From NCBI RefSeq assembly GCF_016428975.1, contig NZ_JAELTT010000044.1:1-37106 (forward strand): a stretch of DNA of 37,106 bases, given 5' to 3'. Origin of the DNA: Dyella sp. ASV21 (GTDB taxonomy: Bacteria; Pseudomonadota; Gammaproteobacteria; Xanthomonadales; Rhodanobacteraceae). A program made the position numbers and the translations under genes. The notes under the pieces were generated by a model. That model was not told where the DNA came from, searched no databases, and worked only from the letters and a program-made list of their open reading frames with translations. This document shows, piece after piece, positions 17,669-24,640 of the stretch (its first letter is position 1; each line of letters opens with the position of its first letter).

Positions 17669-17697
17669 AGTGTAACCCGGCTATTTCAGCCAGCTAA
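17669..17697 (-). promoter_or_regulatory. Candidate sigma70 promoter of the PstS-LysM operon
   Basis: Read on the minus strand, TTAGCT and TACACT are separated by 17 bases, with about 70 bases from there to the ATG. TACACT is a good -10 for GC-rich gammaproteobacteria; the -35 is poor. No Pho box (CTGTCAT repeats) was seen. Confidence 0.35.
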
Positions 17698-17800
17698 GCT
17701 ATAAACATCAAGCGAATTCACGTGCTTGTGGGCCGCAAAACTGCGATGGCCTACACGCTGTCGCTACCCTGTTCATCACCGGTTAGCGAGTCTCAGCCTC

Positions 17801-17835
17801 CGCTGACCGTCGCAGCTCAACTGCGACGGTCAGCG
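17801..17835. terminator. Perfect 15-bp hairpin downstream of degP
   Basis: CGCTGACCGTCGCAG and its exact complement flank a 5-base loop (CTCAA). It lies about 60 bases beyond the degP stop on the minus strand. There is no T-run on either side, so it is either a factor-assisted terminator or a stabilising stem. The rest of the 305-base gap (17592-17896) shows only the candidate promoter at 17669-17697. Confidence 0.6.
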
Positions 17836-17896
17836 CGGTGCTGGAAGCCGTTTGCGATCGCCCCGAAAGGCGGGCGCATACCGTGAACGGGTGCTC

Positions 17897-19267
17897 CTAG
17901 CGCACGTCCACGTAGCGCACGCCGCCATCGCCCGACACCACCAGCACCAGCTGGCGCGGATTCACTCCCTTGAGCTGCTGCAGCGTGCGCAGATCCGGTA
18001 CGCGCAGGTTGCCGATGCCGATGAGGATGTCGCCGTTCTGCAGGCCCGCCAATGCCGCGCGGCTGCCCGTGCGTACGCCGGTAATGCCTACGCCGGCGAT
18101 GCCCTGGCCGCGCTGGCTCTGCGAAAGCTCGCTGAAGGTGACACCGGAGAGGCGTGCATCCAGGCGGCTGCCATCGAGCGTGGCGAGCTTCTCCGGGGTG
18201 AGCTTGGCACTCACTTCGCGGCTGGCGCCATTGCGCTGCACGGTGAGCTTGACCGTGCTGCCCAGCGGCAACAGGCCCTCGGCGTTGCGCAGCTCCTGTG
18301 CCGTACGCAGCGGCTTGCCATCGATGGCGGTGATCACATCGCCCACCTGGATATCCGAATCATCGGCGGCGGACCCGGCGTTCACGCGGGTCACCACCAC
18401 GCCGTTGCTGCTCTTCAGGCCCAGCACCTGCGCGATGCGCGGCGTAATGTCCTGCGTTTCCACGCCCAGGTTGCCGCGATTGACCTTGCCATTGGCGATC
18501 AGCTGCTGCATCACCTCCGTGCAAAGGTTGGTGGGGATGGCAAAGCCAATGCCCACGTTGCCGCCCGAGGGCGAGAAGATCATGGTGTTGATGCCCACCA
18601 GTTCGCCGCGCAGGTTCACCAGCGCGCCGCCGGAGTTGCCGGGGTTGATCGAGGCATCGGTCTGGATGAAGTTCTGGTAGCCCGAGCCGCCCAGGCCATT
18701 GCGCCCCAGCGCCGAGACAATGCCCGAGGTCACCGTCTGACTCAGGCCAAACGGGTCGCCCACGGCCACCACAAAATCGCCCACGCGCAGTTTGGCGGAG
18801 TCGGCGATCGGCAGCGCCTGTAGGCCGGTGGCCTGAATCTGCACCACGGCCACGTCGGTATCCGGGTCGGTGCCCACCAGCTTGCCCTTGAAGTCGCGTC
18901 CGTCCTGCAAGGACACGGTGATGTCGTCGGCGCCGCCCACCACATGGTTGTTGGTGAGCACGTAGCCCTTGGCCGCATCCACGATCACGCCCGAGCCCAG
19001 GCTCTGCTCCACGCGCTGGCGCGGCGAGCCGGACATGCCAAAGAACTGGCGGAAGATCGGGTCATCGAAGAACGGGTCGCGCACCTGCACCCGCGTCTTG
19101 GTGGAAATATTCACCACGGCAGGCGTCACCTTTTCCAGCATCGGTGCCAGCGACGGCATCGGCTGGCCATCCACCGACGGTGGCAGCGCAGCGTGGCTGC
19201 TGAAAGGCGACGCGGCGGCTAGCGCAAAGCACAGCAGGGCGGTTCGGCGGACTAGTCGGGCAAACAT
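17897..19267 (-). CDS. degP: DegP/DegQ-type periplasmic serine protease (Do family)
   Basis: A 456-residue periplasmic protease/chaperone of the HtrA family, which degrades misfolded envelope proteins. A signal peptide (to about residue 26) leads to a trypsin-like domain with the catalytic triad H108 (NNHVV), D138 (DTDVAVV) and S212 (GNSGGAL), then two PDZ domains (about 255-345 and 365-450). The segment between residues 56 and 85 is short, closer to DegQ/MucD than to E. coli DegP. There is a strong Shine-Dalgarno (AAGGAG) and an ECF/sigmaE-like promoter upstream. Unlike in many relatives, rpoE and rse genes are not adjacent. Confidence 0.95.
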   Translation of the reverse strand: MFARLVRRTALLCFALAAASPFSSHAALPPSVDGQPMPSLAPMLEKVTPAVVNISTKTRVQVRDPFFDDPIFRQFFGMSGSPRQRVEQSLGSGVIVDAAKGYVLTNNHVVGGADDITVSLQDGRDFKGKLVGTDPDTDVAVVQIQATGLQALPIADSAKLRVGDFVVAVGDPFGLSQTVTSGIVSALGRNGLGGSGYQNFIQTDASINPGNSGGALVNLRGELVGINTMIFSPSGGNVGIGFAIPTNLCTEVMQQLIANGKVNRGNLGVETQDITPRIAQVLGLKSSNGVVVTRVNAGSAADDSDIQVGDVITAIDGKPLRTAQELRNAEGLLPLGSTVKLTVQRNGASREVSAKLTPEKLATLDGSRLDARLSGVTFSELSQSQRGQGIAGVGITGVRTGSRAALAGLQNGDILIGIGNLRVPDLRTLQQLKGVNPRQLVLVVSGDGGVRYVDVR

Positions 19268-19301
19268 GGAAGCTCCTTTTTCACAATGACTTGGATCGTT
19301 G

Positions 19302-19329
19302 TTCGACTCAGTACAAGGCGACCGGTTCC
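19302..19329 (-). promoter_or_regulatory. Candidate ECF/sigmaE-type promoter for degP
   Basis: On the minus strand GGAACC (19324-19329) and GTCGAA (19302-19307) are separated by 16 bases and lie about 35 bases upstream of the degP ATG. GGAAC ... GTC with this spacing is the hallmark of ECF promoters, and degP/mucD genes are classical sigmaE targets. Confidence 0.6.
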
Positions 19330-19353
19330 GTGGGTGAATCCTGACGAAATCAC

Positions 19354-19382
19354 TTTACAACCCGGCGCCTCGGGGGTAACGT
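19354..19382 (+). promoter_or_regulatory. Candidate sigma70 promoter for nrdJa
   Basis: TTTACA (19354-19359) and TAACGT (19377-19382) are 17 bases apart. The -35 matches 5 of 6 bases, the -10 only 3 of 6. Its start point would fall just before the NrdR-box-like sites, so a bound repressor would block it. Confidence 0.35.
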
Positions 19383-19398
19383 TCACATCCGTTCGCGA

Positions 19399-19414
19399 CC
19401 ACAACATCTTGTGT
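19399..19414 (+). promoter_or_regulatory. NrdR box 1
   Basis: CCACAACATCTTGTGT matches the NrdR-box consensus ACACAATATCTTGTGT at 14 of 16 positions. NrdR is the ATP/dATP-sensing repressor of ribonucleotide reductase operons. The site lies upstream of nrdJa, where such a box is expected. Confidence 0.75.
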
Positions 19415-19431
19415 GACTGCGCGGGGCGCAA

Positions 19432-19447
19432 ACCCAAGAGCTGGTGT
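19432..19447 (+). promoter_or_regulatory. NrdR box 2 (weaker)
   Basis: ACCCAAGAGCTGGTGT matches the NrdR consensus at 12 of 16 positions and begins 33 bases after box 1, close to the three-helical-turn spacing of the usual NrdR box pairs. The nrdR gene itself is not in the window. Confidence 0.5.
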
Positions 19448-19538
19448 CACGCGACATCTCAAAGGGGGGAGTTGTCGGAGGTCGGGCAGGGAACGTCCCG
19501 TGGTGCGATGGCGCTGGCTTCCAACTCCGGTGCCCTAG

Positions 19539-19611
19539 CCTGACGCGGGCGGCTAAGCCGTAAAGAACAAGAAACCAACACGGGGCCGCAAGGCCGTACC
19601 GGGAGGTCAGG
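19539..19611 (+). ncRNA. Structured 5' leader of nrdJa (candidate cis-regulatory RNA)
   Basis: CCTGAC (19539-19544) pairs with GTCAGG (19606-19611) and encloses two hairpins: CGGC-TAA-GCCG (19550-19560) and a stem at 19581-19601 made of CGG/CCG plus GGCC-GCAA-GGCC with a GNRA-type loop. An A-rich single strand of about 20 bases joins them. The 3' strand of the closing helix overlaps the Shine-Dalgarno AGGAAG (19609-19614), so helix formation would hide the ribosome site. This suggests a translational switch. I see no canonical cobalamin-riboswitch B12 box. A published nrdJ RNA motif exists, but I cannot test identity here. Confidence 0.5.
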
Positions 19612-19617
19612 AAGCCG

Positions 19618-21765
19618 ATGAGCACCATGCGTGCACCAGCCGTAAATCGTGATATCGCAGCCATTCCGCTGCAACCGGCGTCTTACGACATCTGGGATAA
19701 GAAATACCGCCTGAAAGCCAAGTCGGGCGAAGCGGTCGACGGCAACGTCGACGAAACCTATCAACGCGTTGCCCGCGCACTGGCCGAGGTGGAAGCCACC
19801 CCGGAGCTGCGCGAGCATTGGTTCGAGCGCTTTCTGTGGGCGTTGCGCCGCGGTGCCATTCCGGCCGGGCGCATCACCTCCAACGCTGGCGCGCTGGAAC
19901 ACAAGCCGGCCACCTCCACCATCAACTGCACCGTGTCCGGCACCATCCGCGACTCCATGGACGACATCCTGGAGAAGGTGCACGAGGCGGGCCTCACGCT
20001 GAAGGCCGGCTGCGGCATCGGCTATGAGTTCTCCACGCTGCGTCCGCGCGGTGCGTACGTATCGGGCGCCGGTGCATATACCTCCGGCCCGCTGTCATTC
20101 ATGGATATCTACGACAAGATGTGCTTCACCGTCTCGTCCGCCGGCGGCCGCCGCGGCGCGCAGATGGGCACGTTCGACGTCAGCCATCCGGACGTGAAGG
20201 AATTCATTCGCGCCAAGCGCGAAGACGGTCGCCTGCGCCAGTTCAACCTGTCCCTGCTCATCACCGACGGCTTCATGCAGGCGGTGGAGCACGATCTGGA
20301 CTGGCCGCTGGTGTTCCCGGTGCACGTCAAGGAACAAACCGAGATCGACCTGCACGATCCCAGCCTGGTCGTGTGGCGCGAATGGCCCACCCACGAAAAC
20401 TACGTGGAGCGCGACGACGGCCTGGTGGCCTGCAAGATCTACGGCCACATCCGTGCCCGCCACCTGTGGGACATGATCATGGTCTCGACGTACGACTACG
20501 CCGAGCCCGGTTTCATCCTCATCGACAAGGTCAATGAGATGAACAACAACTGGTGGTGCGAGCACATCCGCGCCACCAACCCCTGCGGCGAGCAGCCCCT
20601 GCCGCCGTACGGCTCGTGCCTGCTCGGCTCGGTGAACCTCACCACCTTCGTGCGCGACCCGTTCGGCCCCAAGGCCCGCTTCGACTGGGACGAATACCGC
20701 GAAGTGGTGAAGATCTTCACCCGCATGCTCGACAACGTGGTGGAGATCAACGGCCTGCCGCTGCCCCAGCAGCGCGACGAGATTCTCTCCAAGCGTCGCC
20801 ACGGCATGGGCTTCCTGGGCCTGGGCAGCACGCTCACCATGCTCAAGATGCGCTACGGCAATGCCGACGCGGTGTCCTTCACCGAAGACGTCTCGCGTGA
20901 AATGGCCGTGGCCGGCTGGGAGGTCGCCCTCGACCTCGCCAAGGAAAAGGGCCCCGCCCCGGTACTCGCGCGTGACTACACCGTCACCGGCGACATGCTG
21001 CGCAAGCGCCCGGAAATGGTCACCGACGGCTACAAGATCGGCGACACCATCCCCGGCCGTGTGCTGCACGCCAAGTACAGCCGCTACATGCAGCGCATTG
21101 CCAGCGTGGCGCCCAACCTGGTGGCCCAGCTCGCCGAGACCGGCGCCCGCTTCACCCACCACAGCTCCATTGCGCCCACCGGCACCATCTCGCTGTCCCT
21201 GGCTAACAACGCCAGCAACGGCATCGAGCCGAGCTTTGCGCACCACTATTCGCGCAACGTGATCCGCGAAGGCCGCAAGACCAAGGAAAAGGTCGAGGTC
21301 TACAGCTACGAGCTGCTGGCCTATCGCGCGCTGATCAACGCCGACGCGCTGCCCTTCAGCGACGATGCCAGGACCCGCCTGCCCGAATACTTCGTGGCCG
21401 CCGACGACATCTCGCCCAAGGAGCACGTGGACATTCAGGCCGCTGCGCAGCTGTGGGTGGACTCCTCCATCTCCAAGACCGCCAACGTCCCCACCGACTA
21501 CCCCTACGAAGACTTCAAGGACATCTACTTCTACGCCTATAAGCAGGGCCTGAAGGGGTGCACCACCTTCCGTTTCAACCCCGCCGCCTTCCAAGGCGTG
21601 CTGGTCAAAGAAGCGGACCTTGAGAGCACCCTCTACCGCTTCGAATTGGAAGACGGTAGCGTTGTGGAACTGAAAGGCAACGAAGAAGTGGAATACGACG
21701 GCGAAATGCATACCGCCGCCAACCTGTTCGATGCCTTGAAGGAAGGGTATTACGGAAAGTTCTAA
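19618..21765 (+). CDS. nrdJa: Class II (adenosylcobalamin-dependent) ribonucleotide reductase, catalytic subunit NrdJa
   Basis: A 715-residue enzyme that reduces ribonucleotides to deoxyribonucleotides using a radical generated from adenosylcobalamin, so it works with or without oxygen. The ten-stranded barrel carries redox cysteine C104 (STINCTVSG), the finger-loop motif N321-P-C323-G-E325 with thiyl-radical cysteine C323, and partner cysteine C334 (GSCLLGSVNL). The phosphate-binding part is ASVAPTGTIS-like (HHSSIAPTGTISL). The protein ends without the usual C-terminal redox cysteine pair; that part is encoded separately by nrdJb, the Pseudomonas-type split. The Shine-Dalgarno AGGAAG precedes the ATG at 19618 by 3 bases. 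Confidence 0.95.
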   Translation: MSTMRAPAVNRDIAAIPLQPASYDIWDKKYRLKAKSGEAVDGNVDETYQRVARALAEVEATPELREHWFERFLWALRRGAIPAGRITSNAGALEHKPATSTINCTVSGTIRDSMDDILEKVHEAGLTLKAGCGIGYEFSTLRPRGAYVSGAGAYTSGPLSFMDIYDKMCFTVSSAGGRRGAQMGTFDVSHPDVKEFIRAKREDGRLRQFNLSLLITDGFMQAVEHDLDWPLVFPVHVKEQTEIDLHDPSLVVWREWPTHENYVERDDGLVACKIYGHIRARHLWDMIMVSTYDYAEPGFILIDKVNEMNNNWWCEHIRATNPCGEQPLPPYGSCLLGSVNLTTFVRDPFGPKARFDWDEYREVVKIFTRMLDNVVEINGLPLPQQRDEILSKRRHGMGFLGLGSTLTMLKMRYGNADAVSFTEDVSREMAVAGWEVALDLAKEKGPAPVLARDYTVTGDMLRKRPEMVTDGYKIGDTIPGRVLHAKYSRYMQRIASVAPNLVAQLAETGARFTHHSSIAPTGTISLSLANNASNGIEPSFAHHYSRNVIREGRKTKEKVEVYSYELLAYRALINADALPFSDDARTRLPEYFVAADDISPKEHVDIQAAAQLWVDSSISKTANVPTDYPYEDFKDIYFYAYKQGLKGCTTFRFNPAAFQGVLVKEADLESTLYRFELEDGSVVELKGNEEVEYDGEMHTAANLFDALKEGYYGKF

Positions 21766-21772
21766 TATAGCT

Positions 21773-21799
21773 GCCGGTACCTGATAGGCAGGTGCCGGC
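21773..21799 (+). terminator. Hairpin between nrdJa and the H1-like gene
   Basis: GCCGGTACCT pairs with AGGTGCCGGC (10 bp, one G-U) around a 7-base loop, 8 bases after the nrdJa stop. Without a T-run it is more likely an attenuating or RNA-stabilising stem than a full terminator. Confidence 0.45.
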
Positions 21800-21881
21800 T
21801 CGCTTGCGGAAACGACACCGAGTACCTAGAAGGCAAGGCTCCATACAAGTTCCAGAATCCACGTCGGAGGGGATTACACGC

Positions 21882-22490
21882 ATGTCCATCGATACCGAGT
21901 TTGATGTGAAAGAAGAAGCCGTGCAGGTCGTAGACGCGCCGGTCGAAGTTGCTGCCGTTGAAGTGCCGGCAGCAGCCGCGCCCAAGAAGGCCCGAGCCAA
22001 GAAGAAGTCGGCAGCGGCCAAAAAGGCAGCTCCGGCCAAGAAGGCGGCCAAGAAAGCTGTGAAGAAGGCCGCTACCAAGAAGACCGCCAAGAAAGCTGCC
22101 AAGAAGACCGTAAAGAAGGCCGCCGCCAAGAAGGCAGCCAAGAAGACGGTGAAGAAGGCCGCCGCCAAGAAGGTCGCCAAGAAGGCGGTGAAGAAGGCTG
22201 CCGCCAAGAAGGTCGCCAAGAAAGCCGTCAAGAAAGCGGTGAAGAAAGCCGCTGCCAAGAAGGTCGCCAAAAAGGTTGCCAAGAAGGCGGTAAAGAAGAC
22301 CGCCAAGAAGGCTGCAAAGAAGGTCAGCAGCAAAAAGGTGGTCAAAAAGACCGCCGTAAAGAAGACGGCCAAGAAGGCCGCCGGTAAGAAGACCGCCGCC
22401 AAGGCGGTCAAGAGGTCCACTGCCAGCAAGAAGGCAGGCGTGAAGAAGGTCGCGCGCAAGCCGGCCAAGAAAGCCGCCCGCCGTAAGTAA
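21882..22490 (+). CDS. Histone H1-like lysine/alanine-rich nucleoprotein
   Basis: A 202-residue low-complexity protein. The first 30 or so residues are acidic and Val/Ala-rich; from about residue 35 to the end it consists of irregular repeats of KKAAKK, KKAVKKAA and KKVAKK, as in eukaryotic H1 tails and bacterial H1-like proteins (AlgP, Bordetella BpH1, chlamydial Hc2). Such proteins bind and compact DNA through charge. The ATG at 21882 follows a strong GGAGGGG; the open frame upstream is not protein-like. Its place between the two halves of ribonucleotide reductase is notable, and its length probably varies among strains through repeat slippage. Confidence 0.9.
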   Translation: MSIDTEFDVKEEAVQVVDAPVEVAAVEVPAAAAPKKARAKKKSAAAKKAAPAKKAAKKAVKKAATKKTAKKAAKKTVKKAAAKKAAKKTVKKAAAKKVAKKAVKKAAAKKVAKKAVKKAVKKAAAKKVAKKVAKKAVKKTAKKAAKKVSSKKVVKKTAVKKTAKKAAGKKTAAKAVKRSTASKKAGVKKVARKPAKKAARRK

Positions 22491-22502
22491 GTTGTAGTCC
22501 GG

Positions 22503-22537
22503 TCCGGCTCGGCGCAACCCGCCGGGCCGGATCGTTT
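22503..22537 (+). terminator. Terminator-like hairpin after the H1-like gene
   Basis: TCCGGCTCGGCG pairs with CGCCGGGCCGGA (12 bp, one G-U) around CAACC, followed by TCGTTT. It lies 12 bases after the stop and would separate the H1-like gene from nrdJb at least partly. Confidence 0.65.
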
Positions 22538-22594
22538 CAGCGAGGCGCGCCGCCAAGGCGCCGCTAACCAACCCAGAGCACTCGCCCCAGCCCC

Positions 22595-22630
22595 TCATTC
22601 CTGCCAACGCAGGGATCCAGCGACTGAAGG
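22595..22630. repeat. Dispersed CATTCC-type palindrome (degenerate copy)
   Basis: TCATTCCTGC-CAAC-GCAGGGATCCAGCGACTGAAGG has the form of the common bacterial intergenic repeat CATTCCCGCGAA-CGCGGGAATCCAG. The core stem ATTCCTGC/GCAGGGAT is 8 bp with one G-U. It sits in the 245-base gap between the H1-like gene and nrdJb. Confidence 0.6.
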
Positions 22631-22735
22631 CCCCAGGCCCCACCGGCCCGTTGATACGGCAGCCGAAGAACACCAGAACGGGGTGGCAACAGGTTTCGCT
22701 AGCGGCCCTCCACTATTCAAAAAGAAGCACACATC

Positions 22736-23473
22736 ATGGCGATCAAGATCGAAAAAAAGATCAAGGGCTATAACGTCGTCAAGCCCGAAGACAAGGCCGC
22801 GCTCGCCGCCGCTGCCGCCCCCGTGGCCGCTCCCAAGGAAGCGCCCAAGGCGGAAGTGATCCAGATGCACGAGAGCCTGGAGCGTCCCGATACGCTCGTC
22901 GGCTCCACCTACAAAATCAAATCCCCGCTGTTCGAGCACGCGTTGTACGTCACCGTCAACGACATCGTGCTCAACGCCGGCACCCTGCACGAACAGCGCC
23001 GTCCCTTCGAGATCTTCATCAACTCGAAGAATATGGACCACTTCCAGTGGATCGTGGCGCTTACCCGCATCATCTCCGCCGTGTTCCGCAAGGGCGGCGA
23101 CATCACCTTCCTGGTGGAAGAGATGAAAGCCGTGTTCGACCCCCGTGGCGGCTACTTCAAGGCGGGCGGCATCTACATGCCCAGCATCGTCGCCGAGATC
23201 GGCGCGGTCATCGAGCAGCACATGAAGATGATCGGCCTGATCCACGACCCTGAGATGGACGACTCCACCCGCAAACTGATTGCCGAAAAGCGCGCCGCCT
23301 ACGAGGCCGCCGCCAATGGCAAGAAGGCGGACGTCGCCACAGAGACCCATACCGAAACCGCCAGCGGCTTCCCGCCCGGCGCCACCCTCTGCGCCAAGTG
23401 CAACACCCAGGCACTGGTGCTGATGGACGGCTGCCAGACTTGCTTGAATTGTGGGTATAGCAAGTGCGGGTGA
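22736..23473 (+). CDS. nrdJb: NrdJb, C-terminal subunit of the split class II ribonucleotide reductase
   Basis: A 245-residue protein corresponding to the C-terminal part of unsplit NrdJ. After a Lys/Ala/Pro-rich N-terminus comes a TSCPD-type domain (about 45-165). A flexible linker leads to a cysteine cluster (C219, C222, C233, C236, C239, C244; CAKC ... CQTCLNCGYSKC) that supplies the redox thiols re-reducing the NrdJa active site and probably a zinc site. In Pseudomonas aeruginosa NrdJb is required for NrdJa activity. Here its gene lies 970 bases downstream of nrdJa, beyond the H1-like gene, with a moderate Shine-Dalgarno (AAGAAG), and ends at a strong terminator. Confidence 0.9.
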   Translation: MAIKIEKKIKGYNVVKPEDKAALAAAAAPVAAPKEAPKAEVIQMHESLERPDTLVGSTYKIKSPLFEHALYVTVNDIVLNAGTLHEQRRPFEIFINSKNMDHFQWIVALTRIISAVFRKGGDITFLVEEMKAVFDPRGGYFKAGGIYMPSIVAEIGAVIEQHMKMIGLIHDPEMDDSTRKLIAEKRAAYEAAANGKKADVATETHTETASGFPPGATLCAKCNTQALVLMDGCQTCLNCGYSKCG

Positions 23474-23510
23474 GTATTGGTCTCGATGCACTGATTTGAT
23501 TGATCTAAAC

Positions 23511-23543
23511 AAGGGCGGCAGAGATGCCGCCCTTTTGTTTTGT
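23511..23543 (+). terminator. Rho-independent terminator of the nrdJ locus
   Basis: A perfect 10-bp stem (AAGGGCGGCA / TGCCGCCCTT) with a GAGA loop followed by TTGTTTTG, 38 bases after the nrdJb stop. Confidence 0.92.
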
Positions 23544-23866
23544 TGCTTCAGCACCCTCGTTGGTACGTGATCCATTTCAGGTTGCGCCCAAGCTGGGCAT
23601 AAGTAGCAATCGGAGTGATTAAGTCGGATCGTGTGAATAGCTAAGTACGACCTGCTTAAGAAAAATGTGCGGTTGCGCTTTTTGCGACAAGTGAAGGCGC
23701 ATGGTTCAGATGTAGTGGATTCGCGAGGATCATGGTGGATCCACGATGAGCCGAATTCAGTTCTCGTAGTTCTGGCGATCTAGTAAATTCAAGAGTACAG
23801 GGGCTCTTGCCGATTCCTCATCGTAGCGATGTAAAGGCTCAGATCATTGGCCGAACTGGCGATCAT

Positions 23867-23900
23867 CGGGCTCCCCGCGGCACTCGCCATGGCGGCGATG
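23867..23900 (+). repeat. Left arm of long-range inverted repeat
   Basis: CGGGCTCCCCGC (23867-23878) and GCGGCGATG (23892-23900) recur as exact complements at 24177-24188 and 24164-24172. The spacing inside the left arm is 13 bases and inside the right arm 4 bases. The sequence between the arms is 263 bases. Confidence 0.6.
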
Positions 23901-24163
23901 GTGATGCTTTGGGTAACAGGCGGTTGAGCCATTGCGAGCTCGCCTTGACGCGTCCTCTACCGTCCTCTCGTCGGTAACTCCCATGGGAATCACGCGTTGT
24001 GATTTGTTGACGTCCCTGCGTTTGCAAATGGGGATACTTCGACAAGCGGTTGGCTATCGCGCGAAGCCGATTCGGTATCGACGGCTTGTTCGACTGCGCG
24101 CTTCCATAGCGTTTCGTGGGGCCGGCGATGTTTGCTGAGCTAGCGAAGACTTTGTTGTGCCGT

Positions 24164-24188
24164 CATCGCCGCGAAAGCGGGGAGCCCG
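24164..24188 (-). repeat. Right arm of long-range inverted repeat
   Basis: CATCGCCGC, GAAA, then GCGGGGAGCCCG: the complement of the blocks at 23867-23900. The arm itself can fold through CCGC-GAAA-GCGG and resembles the dispersed CGTCATTCCCGCGAAAGCGGGAAT type of palindrome. Confidence 0.6.
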
Positions 24189-24640
24189 TGTCTTTGCGGC
24201 TATCGGGTGATAGCTGAGTCAGGCGCCACGGCTCGGGCAGTACGCCCTTGATTCCCATTGCTTTTCGCAACGATAAGCTTGCCGCGCGATGGCGCTTCCA
24301 TGCTCCTAGAACGAGTCATGCGCACTTTTACAAGTCATAGAGCCTCTCTCCTATGGCCTATCGCCGATCTATGCCACTCGTGGTTTCATGCGGAGCGCGC
24401 AAAGCAGGGGTCTTGAGCCGGCGGTCAACGCGAGGCTTGATGCGAAGCGCTACGGATACAGGTCGCTTGCTGCCCATGGATGCGGCGAAGCAGGCGATAC
24501 GGGAATCAGGGAGAGGGAGTTATAGGCCACGGATGGCCTACCCCCGGGCCACCGGCACGTCGCGCCGGGGCGGCGGCGCAGGCATCGGGGCGCGCATCTG
24601 ATCTAATAAGCACCATTGCCCCGCTTTGGATGCTGTAGCC

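Larger units (their letters stand above)
23544..24640. other. Gene-poor stretch of about 1.1 kb
   Basis: No convincing gene is seen here on either strand. Short frames have poor codon use, no ribosome-binding sites and no recognisable motifs. Base composition is less GC-rich than around it. It holds small hairpins (GCTATC-GGGT-GATAGC at 24199-24214; TAGGCCA-CGGA-TGGCCTA at 24523-24540) and a long-range inverted repeat (23867-23900 with 24164-24188). It may be decayed DNA, a regulatory RNA region or an old insertion site. Confidence 0.6.

Noticed and set aside
19420-19617. Classical adenosylcobalamin riboswitch in front of nrdJa
   Set aside because: Although expected for a B12-dependent enzyme, I could not find the B12 box or the conserved core; the visible structure is different.
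22000-22486. AAGAAGGCC-type short repeats as a regulatory repeat array
   Set aside because: They are the codons of the KKAA repeats of the H1-like protein.
23637-23783. Short open frame that might be a toxin or its remnant
   Set aside because: It has no ATG near its beginning, a stop directly upstream and no clear family; resemblance to a HicA-like protein did not hold on inspection.
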